Shown here: positions 25,182-35,317 of the stretch, piece after piece | How the letters are laid out: every line of letters starts with the position of its first letter | Position numbering within the stretch: the first letter of the stretch is position 1 | Assembly (NCBI GenBank): GCA_900404475.1 | Contig: OUQQ01000038.1 | Location: forward strand, 1 to 61,878 | DNA from: Spongospora subterranea | Lineage: Eukaryota > Endomyxa > Phytomyxea > Plasmodiophorida > Plasmodiophoridae | Length of the DNA: 61,878 nucleotides | Reading direction: 5' to 3' | Program-made: the position numbers and the translations under genes | Notes under the pieces: model-generated | Database searches by the model: none | The model's input: only the letters and a program-made list of their open reading frames with translations | Told to the model about the DNA's origin: nothing

Positions 25182-26456
25182 TTAGAAGAAATCCTTCATT
25201 GACTTTATACAAAGTTCGACATGTTGCGACCTCTCGTTTGCGACAACATCACCTGCAAATCGTAATCCGCAAATCGGGCAAGCCGCAATATCAGATGGGG
25301 CATTTGTCGCCGCCGTTTGATCGTCGTTATCCTCGTCGCTTGAGCCACATAAATCTACAACCTCTAGCAGAGGTTGAGATGGTCTTCTACCAACGGGAAT
25401 ACTAGGATCGTTGGCCAAACGACCAATACAGGAGTCGCGGCCGTCAACCGTCACCAATTCCTGTATTTCTGGATCTGGTGCGGGAGGTGACACAACCACA
25501 ATCATGGGGTCCTCAATTACCGGGGATTTACCGAACGACATCGCTTTCTCCTTTGGCCCAAGACCAAAAGGTGGCGTTAATTGTACTGATGGAACCTCGG
25601 TAGGGGATGGCGCAATCTGATTCTCAATCGGGATATTGGGATAGTTGAATCCAGCTTGATCGAAATTCGCTCCGGAGTCCTCAACTGGCGTGGGAATGGA
25701 CGAAGATGCCCAATGGAATCCACCAGTTGTTCTCGACTCTTCAATATCTTCAGTTTTGATCCAGTCGAATGACAGAGCAGGCTTTGTCGACGGCCAATTC
25801 CCTCGGCGTCGCCTCGGGCGCCAGACCACAGATGGTTGCAAACTCAAGGAAGGAATATCATGCAAAACATGCGATTGTGCCGACCCTTCGCTGACGGCAA
25901 CTGGCGATTCTGACTGAGCGGGAACAATGTTCTCAATTTCACATGTCGACGTTGGATCGACACGCGATCGTTTCTTGATCGATTCTTTTGCGCATAAAAC
26001 ATCTGAGGTAGATTTCTGGATATGGTTTCTGTTGAGAGAGTATAAGCGAACACTGAGGCCGCTGACAGATATTGCCTACAACGACGGATCTTGATTCGAA
26101 GTGAGTTGCGATTGGATTGACTCTGAATTTAACGATGATCTGCGAGCTAACTGTTCTAAAAACCTGACCGGAACAGCACATATTATTCGGACATTCAATG
26201 AAAAACCCGTCAAGAAAGCAGTACCGCTTCTGGCGCTTCATCTTGCGCCAGAGTGCATGAGCCCGTACTGCATTTCTACCTGGCGATCATTACCCGTGCG
26301 GCCAACGATCAATGAGACCGGCGCCGCGCTGTCCTTCCCGATTTTCCTGACAAGTCCGTACCCGGTTCAGGGGTGTACCGGGTATTTCTCATGGCCAATA
26401 ATGCTTGTAGGGTAAAACGACTTACCGTACCCAATTCCGCGTGTATGTACTGACAT
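25182..26456 (-). CDS. UBZ4-type zinc finger protein with SUMO-interacting motif
   Basis: Probable ubiquitin/SUMO-binding nuclear protein, identity unknown. The C terminus carries a Rad18/UBZ4-like CCHC finger, CPICGLRF..SQHVELC. Just before it, LLEVVDLCGSSDEDND has the hydrophobic-plus-acidic form of a SUMO-interacting motif. The middle is disordered and Pro/Ser-rich, with a basic patch (RPRRRRG) and KKRSR. An intron near 26030-26080 joins QDPSL to NHIQKSTSDV in phase. The 5' end is uncertain. An ATG at 26456 (MSVHTRGIGYG) with a strong GTAAGT donor can join in phase to the exon starting near 26173, but that intron would be unusually long and contains other open frames. UBZ4 fingers occur in Rad18, SPRTN, SNM1A, WRNIP1 and Y-family polymerases; no catalytic domain is visible here. 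Confidence 0.6.
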
Positions 26457-26609
26457 GATCCGCTCCCCGAATCCTGCACCATACGGACCTGTATCTACAA
26501 GGGTAACGATTCAAAATCGTAACGATTCTCAAGTGGGTTATTCATCTTTATTGTTATTTACATCTACAGTAATTGTGGCTGGTCACGTTTCTTCTAGCCA
26601 TTGTCCAGT

Positions 26610-27840
26610 ATGCCTGATATCGATACCCGTGGTCAAGTGACATCCAATGCCTTTGCCGCCGTCCTCAACAATGCGGTCGCCATTGTGATGAAGGCAGGGC
26701 AGTCGGCGGGGCTCAACGTCGCTAACATTGACCAGCTGGTGGATTTAATTCCAGATAACGTTCCGTTCACACCTGGAACGCGATACCCGCTCCGCTTTGA
26801 ATCCATAAGTATGTCCATCAACTTACAGGTGTATATGTTTGTTTTCCAAGACGTGCATTTCAGGTGAAGAGATCAATTTTACCTCCTTAGTGCACCTTGT
26901 TGCATTTGGAGCGTTCTTCAATAATCACATAGCTGCTTCGCACCACAATGTTATGACAATGTTCGAGGTTGCTGAGCGAGGAATGTTAGGTAAATACAAT
27001 TTTTCNNNNNNNNNNATTTCAACCGTTGATTTTGTTAGGTCTATTCATCTCTGGTAAATTAAACGCTTCTCGCCTTGTCGATATTTCTTTGGTTGATGTC
27101 GAGTCTGCCTTTGGGCTTCCACTATCGTGTGAAGAACAAATGGAAAACATTCCAGCATATATATCTGTTGATGCCCCTACGAAGCCATTAGTTAGTGCTG
27201 GTTTCTATCCTGAAAACGAAGCATGATTTGATTACAGGTGGAAGATATTGTAAAATGCCTTAATGATACGGGGAGGATCCTTCTTAATAGACGTTGTCCC
27301 TCCTTAGGCGACCTTATTCTAAATGAAATGGATAAGAAGCTATTAGCATCCCCAGCGTCTGCTGGAGCGATGATGCAACTTTTGGCAGCCACATTCCCTG
27401 CATTTAATGATCTAGGTTTCTTTTCGAAGGCGACTGCCCTCACTGCTGCCCTCTATTGGACATTCAAAGACAGAGTACCCAGCTTAGATTTTTCCGATGC
27501 TTCTGGTATTGCGGTTGCATCCATTTTTCTTTTACCTTGACATAATGCTGTAGATATTGGTTGTCCTTCTGATTTTGACCTCATTGACTTCTTCTTTGAC
27601 ATGGGCGTCATTGAAGTAAAAGAGACATCTGATACAATTTCCGCGGAATTGCTTCGAGCACTTGCAGTTGTAGGGGGTCGACAAATCCGAAGCCGAATCC
27701 TATCGAAGCGGGGTCTTGATTATTCGATGGTTGATCTGGATATGATATTTCGAGAAATTCAAGCCTCTCGAAAAAAGACGGCATCTGCTGAAGATCGTCC
27801 TGATCGACCATATCATGCGCCACGATCGTTTTTCTTTTGA
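26610..27840 (+). CDS. QNG1: queuosine 5'-phosphate N-glycosylase/hydrolase-like (DUF2419)
   Basis: Likely queuosine-salvage enzyme, which releases queuine from nucleosides or nucleotides for tRNA modification. Five exons joined in phase give a protein of roughly 310 residues, close to the family size. Supporting segments are EEINFTSLVHLVAFGAFF (the family's VN..FVVDLLNF region), VEDIVKCLNDTGRILL, LAATFPAFND, FFSKATALTAALYW (the FYKRAQILVADLW region), and GGRQIRSRI. The ending HAPRSFFF matches the characteristic H..R...Y C terminus. It is divergent: the family's DYRVPQ motif is not conserved. Introns lie at about 26806-26863, 26992-27037 (containing the N gap), 27191-27237, 27508-27556. The ATG at 26610 is 153 bp from the divergent ATG of the UBZ4 gene. 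Confidence 0.6.
27006..27015. other. assembly gap (10 N)
   Basis: Ten N bases lie inside an intron of the QNG1-like gene, between a GTAAAT donor (after GMLG) and a GTTAG acceptor (before LFISGK). The flanking exons join in phase, so no coding sequence needs to be missing. Confidence 0.95.
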
Positions 27841-27914
27841 TACATGTTTTTTAATTAAACAGAAGAATGGAGTAGGGGTTGCAGTTCTTGAGAATGCTAA
27901 ACTGATTGTGCGGG

Positions 27915-28070
27915 AGAGCCGCTGGGCAATAATCAGTTGCGATGTCTCGAAGTTTGTCGGGTGTGTTGCCTCGGTGAAAGCTCTCAATCACAACGGGTTA
28001 AATGAGGATGATGTCATTGACCACCCGACAAATCTCGAGACATCGCAACGGATTATTGTTCAGCGGCTCT
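27915..28070. repeat. 49-bp inverted repeat
   Basis: Arm 1 is 27915-27963 and arm 2 is 28022-28070, in opposite orientation with a 58-bp spacer. The arms share the core GAGACATCGCAAC and match at about 43 of 49 positions. Read outward from the spacer, arm 1 on the minus strand and arm 2 on the plus strand encode the similar peptides HPTNFETSQLIIAQRL and HPTNLETSQRIIVQRL. Confidence 0.85.
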
Positions 28071-28464
28071 TCAATGATCACATTGTCGAAAATGTTGATC
28101 TTATCCTCTCTTCGATTCTTAGCTTGAATCCAGCTTGCTCGAAATGCCCTCCGACGTTTGTGATGTGCCGGTCCCAACGACTTGTTTGAACTCCAGCCAT
28201 TGCACTACGCAGCCGTTCGCCTTCCGCAATCTTTCCTTGGAAAGATATTTTGAAAACGCGGATCCAGGGAACTACAATGACAAAAATGCGGAGGGAGTTC
28301 TACATTCACTTCACAGGACCTGTATTAGGAAGCCAAAACAGGTAGAAGCTCTTTAGCAGATCATCATCCATAAAACCTTGTCAACGTTGGTTATTGAGAA
28401 CAGATTATCTGAGCAAGCTGCATCGCACCAACCATGTGTCATTGGCTTCGTCCGCAAAGCCTTT

Positions 28465-28502
28465 GGGTAAGACCACCCGATGCGCTCGGGTAGAGCTTAC
28501 CC
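28465..28502. repeat. strong nested hairpin
   Basis: The outer stem is GGGTAAG/CTTACCC (28465-28471 with 28496-28502) and the inner stem is ACCCGA/TCGGGT (28475-28480 with 28486-28491), closing a five-base loop TGCGC. It does not form a tRNA cloverleaf in my reading and is not followed by a T tract. Confidence 0.7.
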
Positions 28503-29288
28503 ATTGACCAGGATGAAGGCGTCGCGTGTGATACATTGTCACCCGTATCTGTCGGCAGCTATGGGACCACAATTGCCTTGATAACGTCGATGACTACTTG
28601 CTGAAGAAGGCACGAGTTGAGGCCGAGACTGTGAGGTACCCACAAGGTACGTTGAACTGAAGTCTTTCATCAACAAAGGCATCATGGATTAGAGACATCC
28701 GCGGAGCTAAATAATTCAGTTTATCAAGGTTGAGATGCTGCTTTCACTTTACACCTGCATGCCTGGTCTTTTTTTTGATCCTGCAAACGGAAGATCTAAC
28801 GAACGAACGCATCGGCCGGCCATACCAAAAGCCGATATTAAGAAATTCTTCGAGCCAATGAGGTCGAACGCGAATGTGAAGAAAAAAGCAGCGACTCGGT
28901 GGACGGAGCCATTGAAGACAATCTGTTCTGTACATGATCCTACGTTGAGAAGGTTTCGATTCTGTGGATTATGAACTGCCAAATAGCATTTACCTGTCCT
29001 GTCAACTTTCTAATACACTGAGGCGCATGTCCTGTATAAAATACTTCAAATGCCCAGTTTTATCCTAGAATATTGAAAATTCAAGTGAGTATTCAGATTT
29101 GAGAAGAATAGTTGACATCGTAGAGATTTTAGGATGAAAAACCTCCGTCGGAGGAAACGAGGTAAGCAGTTCTGTGCAGTGTCGTTATCGAAAGTGATAC
29201 AAATGTTCCACCCGCTTTCTGTGAGGTTGGAGTTACTAACGATATTGAGTCCATTTGTGCCAGTTGATACTTTTAGAAAAAGGGTATA

Positions 29289-31192
29289 TTATAGCTCTTT
29301 TGAAGGTGTTTTCGCTTGTGCCGCGAGTTTCGCCGCTTTGTAACCGTTGATACGGGTTTCCATTTCAGGTCTGAAATGACGAATCAGACCTTGGATGGGC
29401 CAAGCAGCAGCATCCCCCAAAGCACAAATGGTGTGCCCTTCAATTTGCTTGGTTAGCTCATAAAGCATATCGATTTCGGCAATTTCGGCATCGCCCTTAA
29501 CCATCCGCATCATTATTTTGTATAGCCATGGTGTCCCTTCTCTACAGGGTGTGCATTGTCCACAGCTTTCATGTTTATAAAAGTAGGCAAGTCGGGCAAT
29601 CGCCTTGATCATATCAGTGCTTTTGTCCATCACCATAACCGCTGCTGTTCCTAATCCCGACTGCGCCTCCTTCAATGCGTCAAAATCCATGCTGACGGAC
29701 AGGGCCATTATCATTTGCAACCAACTGTTGCTGCAATCAATACTTACAGGACTTTGGAACATGTGTCCTTTGTGATACATGGGACCGATGACCCGCCAGG
29801 TATAACAGCCAGCAAATTATCCCATCCTCCGCGCACACCGCCTGCATGCTTTTCGATCAGCTCTTTGAGCGGAATGCTCATAGACTCTAAAAAATGAGAT
29901 TGCGGAAAAACACATATGCAGTTTCATGGCATTTACCTTCAACTACAATAGGATTATTGACATGGCCTGAAATAGCGAATAACTTGGTTCCATGATTGTT
30001 AGGACGGCCAAAACTCGAGAACCATGATGCTCCTCGCCGAAGAATGGTAGGTGAAACGGCAATAGTTTCCACGTTAGTAACAGTAGTCGGGCACCCGTAA
30101 AGACCAACATTCGCAGGAAATGGAGGTTTCAGACGTGGTTTTCCAGGGTTCCCCTCAAGAGATTCAATCAGGCCAGTTTCTTCCCCTGTAGACAAATCAG
30201 CAACTAAAACAAAAAATCAACGAACTCTACCGCAAATATAAGCTCCTGCTCCTCGATGAACATACACGTCAAAATCGTACCCTGATTTACAAGCACTCTT
30301 CCCTAGGAACCCTTTATCATATGCCTAACCGTTGAAGTAAAGAAACAATATTTGGTAGTGATCGACATTGAGACCTGGGCAACGGCTCGGTTTAACTGCT
30401 CGTATTCAAAAAAAAATTCGCCGCGGATGTATATATAGGCTGCATTAGCACCCATAGCGAAACTGAAAAAATAGACCAAATCAATCGAAGTAATCGCATC
30501 AAGTGTCTATGAATACCCTGCAAGTAAGGCACCTTCAACAAGTTTATGAGGGTCGCTTCGCATGATCTCTCTATCTTTGCAAGTTCCTAGTTTTCATTTA
30601 AATTTAGATGCTTGTATATCGTAAAGGAAGTACCCGGTTCACTCTCGTCTGCATTAATAACCAGATATTGTGGGCGACCATCTACTGAAACCTGCGACAA
30701 GAAATTAGACTAATGCGCAACCATTGCAAAAAAAACCGTGAACCTTCGGCATAAACGACCATTTCAGGCCAGAAGGAAATCCTGCACCACCTCTTCCACG
30801 TAACCCTGAAGCCTTCATCTCGTCGATAATCCAATCGCGCCCCATTGCCAGAATATCTTTTGTACGATACCAATCTCCCTACGCGCGAAGGTAAGCACTC
30901 CCATCAATTTGGACACCTAAATGATGATCGAACTCGTTTTAAGGCTCCCTCAACACCCCAATCACCTTCACCGTAAAGATTTGTAAAAATCCGGTCCTGA
31001 TCTGTAAGGTTCTTATGGACATAAGGTGGCGGGGGAGGCGGTGCTGGTTTGGATGGTGCGGCTCCGCTCAACACACGAACCCGTGGAGCAAATCCTACTT
31101 TAGAATCCGTTAACAACTGGCAGTTTTCATCGCTTGAATGATTCTATCAGACCTCGTCCGTGTTTGAGCGCATGTCGGAGAAGGAGCGGCAT
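29289..31192 (-). CDS. NDUFV1: NADH dehydrogenase (ubiquinone) flavoprotein 1, complex I 51-kDa subunit
   Basis: FMN- and NADH-binding subunit of mitochondrial complex I, and the entry point for electrons. After a presequence ([13 protein letters not shown]) and a Pro-rich linker come [21 protein letters not shown] and the FMN-binding [19 protein letters not shown]. Next are [64 protein letters not shown] and [20 protein letters not shown]. The N3 iron-sulfur ligands are CGQCTPC and the later Cys in GHTICALGD. It ends AKTPSKEL. About eight introns interrupt it. NADESEPGT has Ser where eukaryotes usually have Gly. The first intron (near 31118-31155) would be very short and out of phase with the ATG at 31192, so the true first exon may differ. 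Confidence 0.93.
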
Positions 31193-31611
31193 TGACGAAT
31201 GTGATTTGATCAAGACTCGTGTCTGAGGCTGATTAAATGGAGGTTCACCGCACCAGTACTTGCGAGGGTTGCTCAGTTCACCGTTACCACTTAATGTATC
31301 TTCTGGCTGCGCAGCTGATAAACCGCGCCTGGTTTGTGTCAACGACGCGTATCATTTGAATTTGGTGTTGACAAGAGTCTAATCTGTAGTTTATATTACG
31401 AAACCCTCAAAAAGGGTAAACCATCATCACAATAATCAGAATTGTAAAAAGTATCACACCTCGAAGATATATATTTCTGGCGACTGCCCTATTATTCTTC
31501 TCTAGTTCGAATATTTTTACAAGAAGTTGCGCCTTCGAGCATGCGTCCATAAATGGGGAATGCTGCACTTCCGTGTCAGTATTGTTGAAAGCTCACTTCG
31601 GTTATCAAAAC
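31193..31611. other. intergenic, upstream of NDUFV1
   Basis: Lies between the NDUFV1 presequence and the stop of the coiled-coil gene, both on the minus strand. It should hold the NDUFV1 promoter and the 3' end of the upstream gene. No coding region is recognised, unless an alternative first exon of NDUFV1 lies near 31200-31345. Confidence 0.4.
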
Positions 31612-32533
31612 TTAAGATACGTTGAAGGACACAACACCGTTGCATCGATCAGTTGATTCAGATATGACAGACTTGGATTCTTTCTGCGACGATGCATTCT
31701 CTACTGCCGATTGCAGCTCAGAGAGCATCACTTGCATGGCAGCTAGCTTCTACATTTTATCAGCAAACGCAGTTTGAAACTCACTAACTAGAGTTTACCT
31801 TTTCACTCAGAATCTCGTCTGTTCTTTTTATCTCCAGTTGTTTTTCAAGCTTCACGATTTTCTTCTCCAATTCTTGTTGTTGATGGTTGGTTACAATCAC
31901 CTTAGATTTATCGACCTTTTTGAGATATATCAGTTGATCATCACTTCATGTGCTACATTACTTTCTGCCGAAGAAGTTCCGTTTCCTTTTCGTTAAGGTC
32001 CGCTTTCAAACGCTCAGCGGCCTCTTCGAGTTGCAGAACATCAGAGTTGCGAATCACAAGCTGATTTTTCAATTCATGCACCTCTCCTTCTAGGGCCTTG
32101 AATCGTTTTTTGATGACAGAATTTTCTAAAGTTTCTTACGACAAATGAGGGCCCCGTGGTAACAATCTTACCTGAAATCAGCTGTTCATATTTTTTTGTT
32201 AGATCTGAATTTTCTCTGTGCAACGCATCCACAGTGCGTTGCAGCCTGAAGATAAGATGAGAAGAACGACTATGTGCATTATTGTCGATACTGCTTATTG
32301 TTTTCGAGTTGGATCCGATGGCTTGACGTATGCTCTTTAGCGTCTAGCAATAACCGTTTCTGCTCCTGTTGACTCAATCGCAAACTGTCGCTAAGCTCAT
32401 CTCGGTCCGCCTTTAGCTGAATGACCCTTGCGAATTCATCGTCGCTGATAAAAATCCCACTTGTTGATTGCCCTACGGTATGTTCTGACAAATCATCAGA
32501 AGTTGAGTTCATTAAAAACAACAAAATCCTCAT
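31612..32533 (-). CDS. coiled-coil protein, unknown function
   Basis: Spliced from about five short exons into roughly 215-230 residues that are almost entirely heptad-like and charged. The ATG at 32533 opens MRILLFLMNSTSDDL. Then come RVIQLKADRDELSDSL, LQRTVDALHRENSDLTKKYE, KALEGEVHELKNQLVIR, EEAAERLKADLNEKE, QQQELEKKIVKLEKQLEIK and, near the end, LAAMQVMLSELQSAVENA. No other domain is visible. Candidates include golgin or centrosome/cilium-type coiled coils, but nothing in the sequence decides between them. The exact exon ends around 32140-32250 and 31760-31800 are inferred from GT..AG positions. Confidence 0.65.
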
Positions 32534-33015
32534 CTACCCATGCCCAACTGCCACCGAACAGCACGTGGATTATCAGCAATCCTGGAACTGAAGAGGCACA
32601 CGCACTTTGCGCAACAGCATCTGCAGGGCGAATGCCGGCTCACGCGTTGCGTGTGCGTAACAGTACAGTACTCCTGGACTCGGAGTCAGCCGGAGAATAC
32701 GGTACGCACGTTCGAGCAGATGATATGGCTGTCGCTCGTTCAATGATGACGTACATCGTGCCTAAAGATTTGACGAGAAGGAACTAGATGAACTGCTTTC
32801 TTCTCCTCTGGCATGAACGTAACAGATCACGAATTTTCGAAGGCACTTCGAAATGTGATCAGATACAGCTGGTTATGGCATATTGTTACTATTGTTATAG
32901 GGCAGTCAAATACTTTACGCAGACACCGTTTGCATTTTCGGTGAGTTTATGCCCTCGCTTCTTGATCGCCGCAAGGGAACGCTCACAATAGCGCTACGCC
33001 CAATAGAGATACGCA
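32534..33015. other. intergenic or unresolved 5' exon region
   Basis: A plus-strand open frame at 32461-32787 and further short frames to 32991 could include an upstream exon of the helical protein that follows: a donor near 32940 and an acceptor near 32990 are possible. I could not confirm a continuous reading, so no gene is called. Confidence 0.3.
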
Positions 33016-33747
33016 ATGAACACGTTATCCACGAGTCACCAAACAGCTGCCGTCACAGAATATTCGCTAAAGAATAGCAGTCTCGTAATGGCGATGAAAT
33101 GGCTATCCCGTATCAAACAGCGAGGCTCGGTTCTCGGCTTGAAGCCGCCTTCGTTCTCCGCTTCGTTCCATGTCTCTCATCAACTAATTCAGTCCATTAT
33201 CGCATCCTGCGACCACCTGTTTTCAAGGTCCGGTTTGACCGTACAATCTCACACTGAGGATTCTGATCATCACAACGACTCAGATTGCAAATGGACGGAG
33301 ACACGTTTCACAGTGCAGCGGTTAATGCGCTCACCGATTCTATGTTACAGTGTCGTGCTAAGCAGATACTGCAGTCAATGATTATAAGTGAATTACATGA
33401 TTATCTGAAGAGATTGGTTTTGAAATTGGGTGTCGGTAGATGGTGAAACTTGTCACGGCAACGGGGATTGTTTACAGGGCGATGAACAACCGTCTCTAGG
33501 AATCGCGATTCTGATTGAGGCTGCACTTCTGCTGGAGGATGCTCTTCTGCCGCCAGACGCTGTATCGAATCTTACGGCTGTAGCGAGGAACACTCGCCTT
33601 ATTTTGAGAGATAAAGCCCATCAGATCCGATCGTTCATTGATCTGCTCGAATTTGAGAGCAGAACATCCGTTATGAAATGGGTCGCAATATTTGCCAAAA
33701 TCAACAACCGCGAAATACTTTCAGTTTCAAATCAAGGACTTCTGTAA
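33016..33747 (+). CDS. helical protein, unknown function
   Basis: Three exons joined in phase give about 200 residues. Exon 1 runs from MNTLSTSHQTAAV to SCDHLFS. An intron of about 54 nt (33228-33282) leads to RLQMDGDTFHSAVN and ELHDYLKRL. A second intron (33415-33480) leads to GDEQPSLGIAILIEAALLLE and the end NQGLL. The consistent phase and the lack of stops support a real gene. Predicted structure is mostly alpha-helical (SHQLIQSIIASCDHLF, LIEAALLLEDALLPP), with no motif I recognise. It could be a subunit of a tethering or motor-associated complex, but that is a guess. Further exons upstream are possible. Confidence 0.5.
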
Positions 33748-34081
33748 GGCATTTCCTGCCATCGGTACATGTATATTGTAGTTGAACCCCGTTTCTGCAT
33801 AGGTATCGCCTGTCTTCATTCATTCTATTAAATAAGGCGTATCAACGTAACCAGTTACTTGATCTGCATTGGTCAATCAATGAATCAATGAATGGTGCTA
33901 CGGATCTCGGGAACTTGTTGCTAACTTGTTATGGTTTTCTATTCCTGGAGGTTCCAGAGGTCCATGGGGGTTCTGACAATCTATCACTGGGTAATCTGCC
34001 AACTCACAATTCTATGATGCACTGTCTGAAAAGTTAATAGGCGGTGTTCAACAGGTTCCTGAAAATAAACAAGATTGCAAA
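33748..34081. other. intergenic, Kelch gene promoter region
   Basis: About 330 bp between two plus-strand genes. It contains a short local repeat (TCAATCAATGAATCAATGAATG near 33870). Nothing coding is seen. Confidence 0.4.
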
Positions 34082-35298
34082 ATGCACGAGGCAAATTTAT
34101 CGACAGACAAGGGTTGCCAAACCGGGTCAACCGTTGGCACATCAAGGTTGCTATCAAACAAGATCATTCAGAAGCAAGTCGAGAAATCTGGCCTTTTTTG
34201 GCGCCATGTCGACACTGCCTCCGGCCCAACGAGGAGATATAAACACTCATCTTGTGTTGACACTTCGAAAACAGCATTGATAATTTACGCTGGTTTGGGA
34301 GTTGATTGTGAATATGACGACGTTTGGTGCCTAGACATAACTAAATGTAGATGGGAGCGACCTTATATTCGCGGCAACCAACCTAACGCGCGTCATGGGC
34401 ATGCTGCCATAGTCTTGGCAGACAAACTGATTGTGTTTGGCGGAAGGATTGGAACGTCGTACACAAATTCGTTGCAGATTCTTGACATAGGTAACCATGC
34501 ATACACCCGAAACAGCACAAATACTGATGTCAAACCGCGCTGAGACTAACGATTGTACTTGTTAGCGATATGGAAGTGGGAACAGTGGAGCTCACAGTTT
34601 CAGTCTGGACGACGACCCGAGCCCAGAGAAGGGCATAGCATGCAGAAATTAGAAAACAAGGATCTCATCATGTTTGGCGGTAGATCTTCTGACCAAATAT
34701 TTAATGATTTATGGAAATACTCTTTAACTGAACGGTCGTGGACCCCGTTGCTCATTGTGGGCGATATCCCATCCCCTCGGCATAATCCTGTTTTCAATTG
34801 TATCAAAGATCAACTTTTTGTAATGGCCTGCGGCATCGGCTCCGGCAACCGAGGACTACACGACTGCTACTTGTTAGAAAAAACTGAAGCAGATACTTTC
34901 TGCTGGCACCGCCTTCCTTCGCTACAATCCACAACAAATTCCGCACCCTGCACTACTGGAGCAATAATAAATGAGGAAGTAATCTTGCTATCAGACATTC
35001 CTCCTCGGTTCGGGGAACATTCCCCATCAGATACATATCAATTTAGAACAGCGTTGCACAGGTATGTCGAAATTTTTTTTGGGTTGAAATTCCTCGGATG
35101 ATTTACAGGTCACTCAGATATAACAACTGCAATGGTGTTTGGGAATCATGCGAATATAAAGGGGAGGGTCCCATCCCTCGGTCAAGATCTACACTTACGA
35201 CTACGCAACAAAATAAGGCGATTTTGTTTGGGGGTCATGCCACAGAGGTCTTGTGCGACGTTTGGATACTCGAGTGTCGCGATCAGTACCAAAATTAA
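34082..35298 (+). CDS. Kelch-repeat beta-propeller protein
   Basis: Several Kelch blades, each with the Gly-Gly and the spaced Tyr/Trp pattern: ALIIYAGLGV..DDVWCLDI, RHGHAAIVLADKLIVFGGRI, LIMFGGRSSDQIFNDLWKY, PRHNPVFNCIKDQLFVM, and KAILFGGHATEVLCDVWIL at the end. Introns at about 34490-34563 and 35062-35108 are in phase. The total is about 365 residues, enough for a five- to six-bladed propeller, with little else attached. Such proteins are usually protein-interaction scaffolds or substrate adaptors; the partner cannot be inferred. The stop is 20 bp from the stop of the convergent ABC transporter gene. Confidence 0.8.
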
Positions 35299-35317
35299 TC
35301 AATAATTAAATACCTAT

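Larger units (their letters stand above)
27841..29288. other. gene-poor stretch with repeat structures
   Basis: About 1.4 kb between the QNG1-like stop and the NDUFV1 stop. It contains the 49-bp inverted repeat and the nested hairpin listed separately. Open frames at 27815-28189 and 28735-28974 (the latter with ADIKKFFEPM) match no family known to me and lack supported starts. It may be degenerate mobile-element sequence. Confidence 0.45.

Noticed and set aside
26359..26384. 8-bp inverted repeat TACCCGGT/ACCGGGTA as a terminator or origin
   Set aside because: Short, in a probable intron or spacer of a eukaryotic gene. No supporting context.
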